Positions 62,749 through 64,000 of a stretch of DNA of 64,000 bases are shown one piece after another (within the stretch, counting starts at the first letter, position 1; the number at the start of each line of letters is the position of its first letter). Source of the DNA: Sphingobacterium endophyticum (GTDB lineage Bacteria > Bacteroidota > Bacteroidia > Sphingobacteriales > Sphingobacteriaceae); contig NZ_SMMI01000004.1 in assembly GCF_009733535.1 (NCBI RefSeq), positions 372,001-436,000 of the forward strand, read 5' to 3'. A model generated the notes under the pieces. That model was not told the DNA's origin. It made no database searches and worked only from the letters and a program-made list of their open reading frames with translations. Both the position numbers and the translations under genes were made by a program.

Positions 62749-63360
62749 ATGAATAAACTATTAAAAATTACCTTAGGTCTTGTTGCTACTGCAGCAATTG
62801 TATCATGTAATCAACAGGCTGGAACCCCAACTGAAAAAAGTACTGCTCCTGCTACAACAACCACTGTAGCTGCTGACCCAACCGACAAAATCGCATATGT
62901 AAACTCAGATACTCTTTCTGAAAAATATCAATATTTCAAAGATGTTCGTGCTAAATTAGAAGCGAAAGTAAAGAAAGCTCAGTCTGACCTTCAAGCTAAA
63001 GGCCAAGCATATCAACGCGAATTAGCTGAATATCAACAAAAAGCTGCTACAATGAGCGCTTCGGAACGTCAGGCAACGGAAGAACGTTTGGTAAGACACC
63101 AAAATGATTTAGGACGTATGGACCAAAATGCTTCCACTTCAATTGCTCAAGAAGAACAAACGGAATTCACTAAAGTCTATACAACCATTACTGATCATTT
63201 GAAGAAACATTCTGAAGATAAAGGTTACAAATTGGTGTTAACTTATTCCAAAACTAATCCAGCTGTACTTTATGCTGATCCTAAAATGGACATAACTACT
63301 CAAGTACTGGAAGCTTTGAACAAAGAATACAAAGACAAAAACGCTACTCCAAAAAAATAA
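62749..63360 (+). CDS. OmpH/Skp-like periplasmic chaperone, lipoprotein form
   Basis: The 203-residue protein carries a lipoprotein signal (MNKLLKITLGLVATAAIVSC, Cys at 20) and a Thr/Ala-rich linker (about 21-45). From KIAYVNSDTLSEKYQYFKDVRAKLEAKVKKAQSDLQ a long coiled coil follows, with the return arm HLKKHSEDKGYKLVLTYSKTNPAVLYADPKMDITTQVLEALN. This is the OmpH/Skp fold, which holds unfolded outer-membrane proteins in the periplasm. A lipid anchor is common in Bacteroidota members. It is monocistronic, with a -7 box before and a hairpin after it. Confidence 0.88.
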   Translation: MNKLLKITLGLVATAAIVSCNQQAGTPTEKSTAPATTTTVAADPTDKIAYVNSDTLSEKYQYFKDVRAKLEAKVKKAQSDLQAKGQAYQRELAEYQQKAATMSASERQATEERLVRHQNDLGRMDQNASTSIAQEEQTEFTKVYTTITDHLKKHSEDKGYKLVLTYSKTNPAVLYADPKMDITTQVLEALNKEYKDKNATPKK

Positions 63361-63380
63361 GGCATTCTAAAACATAAAAA

Positions 63381-63415
63381 AAACAGGTTCCAAAATATTG
63401 GAACCTGTTTTTTTT
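63381..63415 (+). terminator. Terminator of the OmpH-like gene
   Basis: AAACAGGTTCCAA (63381-63393) and TTGGAACCTGTTT (63398-63410) form a perfect 13-bp stem, followed by further T residues. Confidence 0.9.
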
Positions 63416-63480
63416 GACCCTAATCTTTATTATTTGATTTCTGCATTAATCTCACTAAATTTCAACTTTAAACAACAGGT

Positions 63481-64000
63481 ATGGTAAGACACATTCTCCG
63501 AAAAGAAGAAAATGGCTATGATTGGTACGAAATTCTCAATCCTACATTGGAGGATTTTACAGAATTAAAAACCAAATACAACCTCAATGATGCTTCTATA
63601 AAGGACTGTCTTGAAATTGGACACCTTCCAAAAATCGAAGAATTTGAAAACTATCACTTCCTTATTTTAAGATCTATCGTTGAAAATTTCCCTGAGAGCT
63701 CCGATACTCTTGCTGATATCACCTTACGAATCTCTGTATTTTATGACGAAGATTTCATTATTACTGTCCACCGTAATGAAATAAAATTATTGGATGAACT
63801 CATCGATCTGGACAAATCAAATAAGAAGTTAAAGTCGAGTAAAAGCTTAGTAAATAGTTTAGTTTCCCAATCGCTAAAGACTTTTGAAAACTTAGTCATT
63901 AACGACTTGGCTTCCAAGCTGGATGACTACGAGGAAATTGTATTCCTTCATCGCAAAAGAAAACCTTTCTTAATGAAGCTGTACTACCTCAAAAGACAAA
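63481..64000 (+). CDS. corA: CorA-family divalent cation transporter, N-terminal part (cut by window end)
   Basis: The frame opens at 63481 (MVRHILRKEENGYDWYEILNPTLEDFTELKTKYNL) and runs 173 codons to the window end without a stop. The W-x-x-(I/L)-x-x-P-T-x-x-(D/E) opening, the DCLEIGHLPKIEEFENYHFLILRSI stretch and DEDFIITVHR are the cytoplasmic alpha/beta domain of CorA/MIT transporters, which move Mg2+, Co2+ or Zn2+. The helical funnel begins near FENLVINDLASKLDDYEE. The GMN pore motif lies beyond base 64000, so metal specificity and completeness cannot be judged. Confidence 0.85.
   Translation, partial: MVRHILRKEENGYDWYEILNPTLEDFTELKTKYNLNDASIKDCLEIGHLPKIEEFENYHFLILRSIVENFPESSDTLADITLRISVFYDEDFIITVHRNEIKLLDELIDLDKSNKKLKSSKSLVNSLVSQSLKTFENLVINDLASKLDDYEEIVFLHRKRKPFLMKLYYLKRQ

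Noticed and set aside
1..64000. tRNA, rRNA and insertion sequences
   Set aside because: Reading both strands gave no cloverleaf-like tRNA next to the att sites or elsewhere, no rRNA sequence and no transposase gene; a covariance-model search was not possible.

Overview
The window looks like chromosome of a member of the Bacteroidota, most likely the Sphingobacteriaceae (Sphingobacterium/Pedobacter type). This rests on low GC content, TAnnTTTG-type -7 promoter elements (rpsA, gyrB, ompH-like gene), a SusC/SusD pair with companion lipoproteins, a six-domain ribosomal protein S1, a lipoprotein-type OmpH/Skp, and a ComEC without the usual C-terminal hydrolase. No rRNA, tRNA, CRISPR array or insertion sequence was recognised.

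Layout. 1-5.9 kb: the end of thymidine kinase, a glutathione peroxidase behind a BadF-type sugar kinase, a large secreted M14 metallopeptidase, a cruciform-forming intergenic repeat, and D-Ala-D-Ala ligase. 5.90-11.43 kb: a compact integrated element bounded by 23-bp direct repeats that differ at one base. It carries a tyrosine recombinase next to its right end, an HUH-type replication/relaxase protein, a ribbon-helix-helix-like protein and three genes of unknown function. It sits between ddl and the PASTA/mltG operon, that is, between two blocks of cell-wall genes. 11.6-19.1 kb: PASTA protein, MltG, thioesterase and YihY in a tightly packed operon, then a hybrid histidine kinase and rpsA. 19.2-21.3 kb: a MarR regulator divergent from a VOC-fold protein with a clear operator between them, and a 3-mercaptopyruvate-type sulfurtransferase preceded by a 49-bp palindrome. 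21.3-29.1 kb: a complete histidine-degradation operon (hutH-hutI-hutU-hutG, followed by a pirin) with a divergent LysR regulator. 29.2-42.4 kb: a Gtf3-like glycosyltransferase, the decayed tail of a second LysR gene, and two tandem giant alpha-2-macroglobulin-like proteins. 42.4-50.9 kb: membrane pyrophosphatase, then an HhH/beta-barrel protein-comEC-recQ operon. 51.3-58.9 kb: SusC, SusD and two SusE/F-position lipoproteins. 59.3-64 kb: FG-GAP protein, gyrB, OmpH-like lipoprotein and the start of a CorA transporter.

How the genes work together. The hut genes convert histidine to glutamate, and the divergent LysR gene with its TTGATA-N8-TATCAA dyad next to a -7 box suggests local control. SusC/SusD and the two lipoproteins should form an outer-membrane glycan or glycopeptide import complex, but no glycoside hydrolase accompanies them. 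The HhH-barrel/ComEC/RecQ operon looks like a DNA-uptake and processing set. The points most worth a second look are the 5.5-kb element with its unknown 313-residue cargo protein, the TonB-plug-like module at the bait-region position of one alpha-2-macroglobulin paralogue, the HhH-barrel/ComEC link, and several strong palindromes outside genes.
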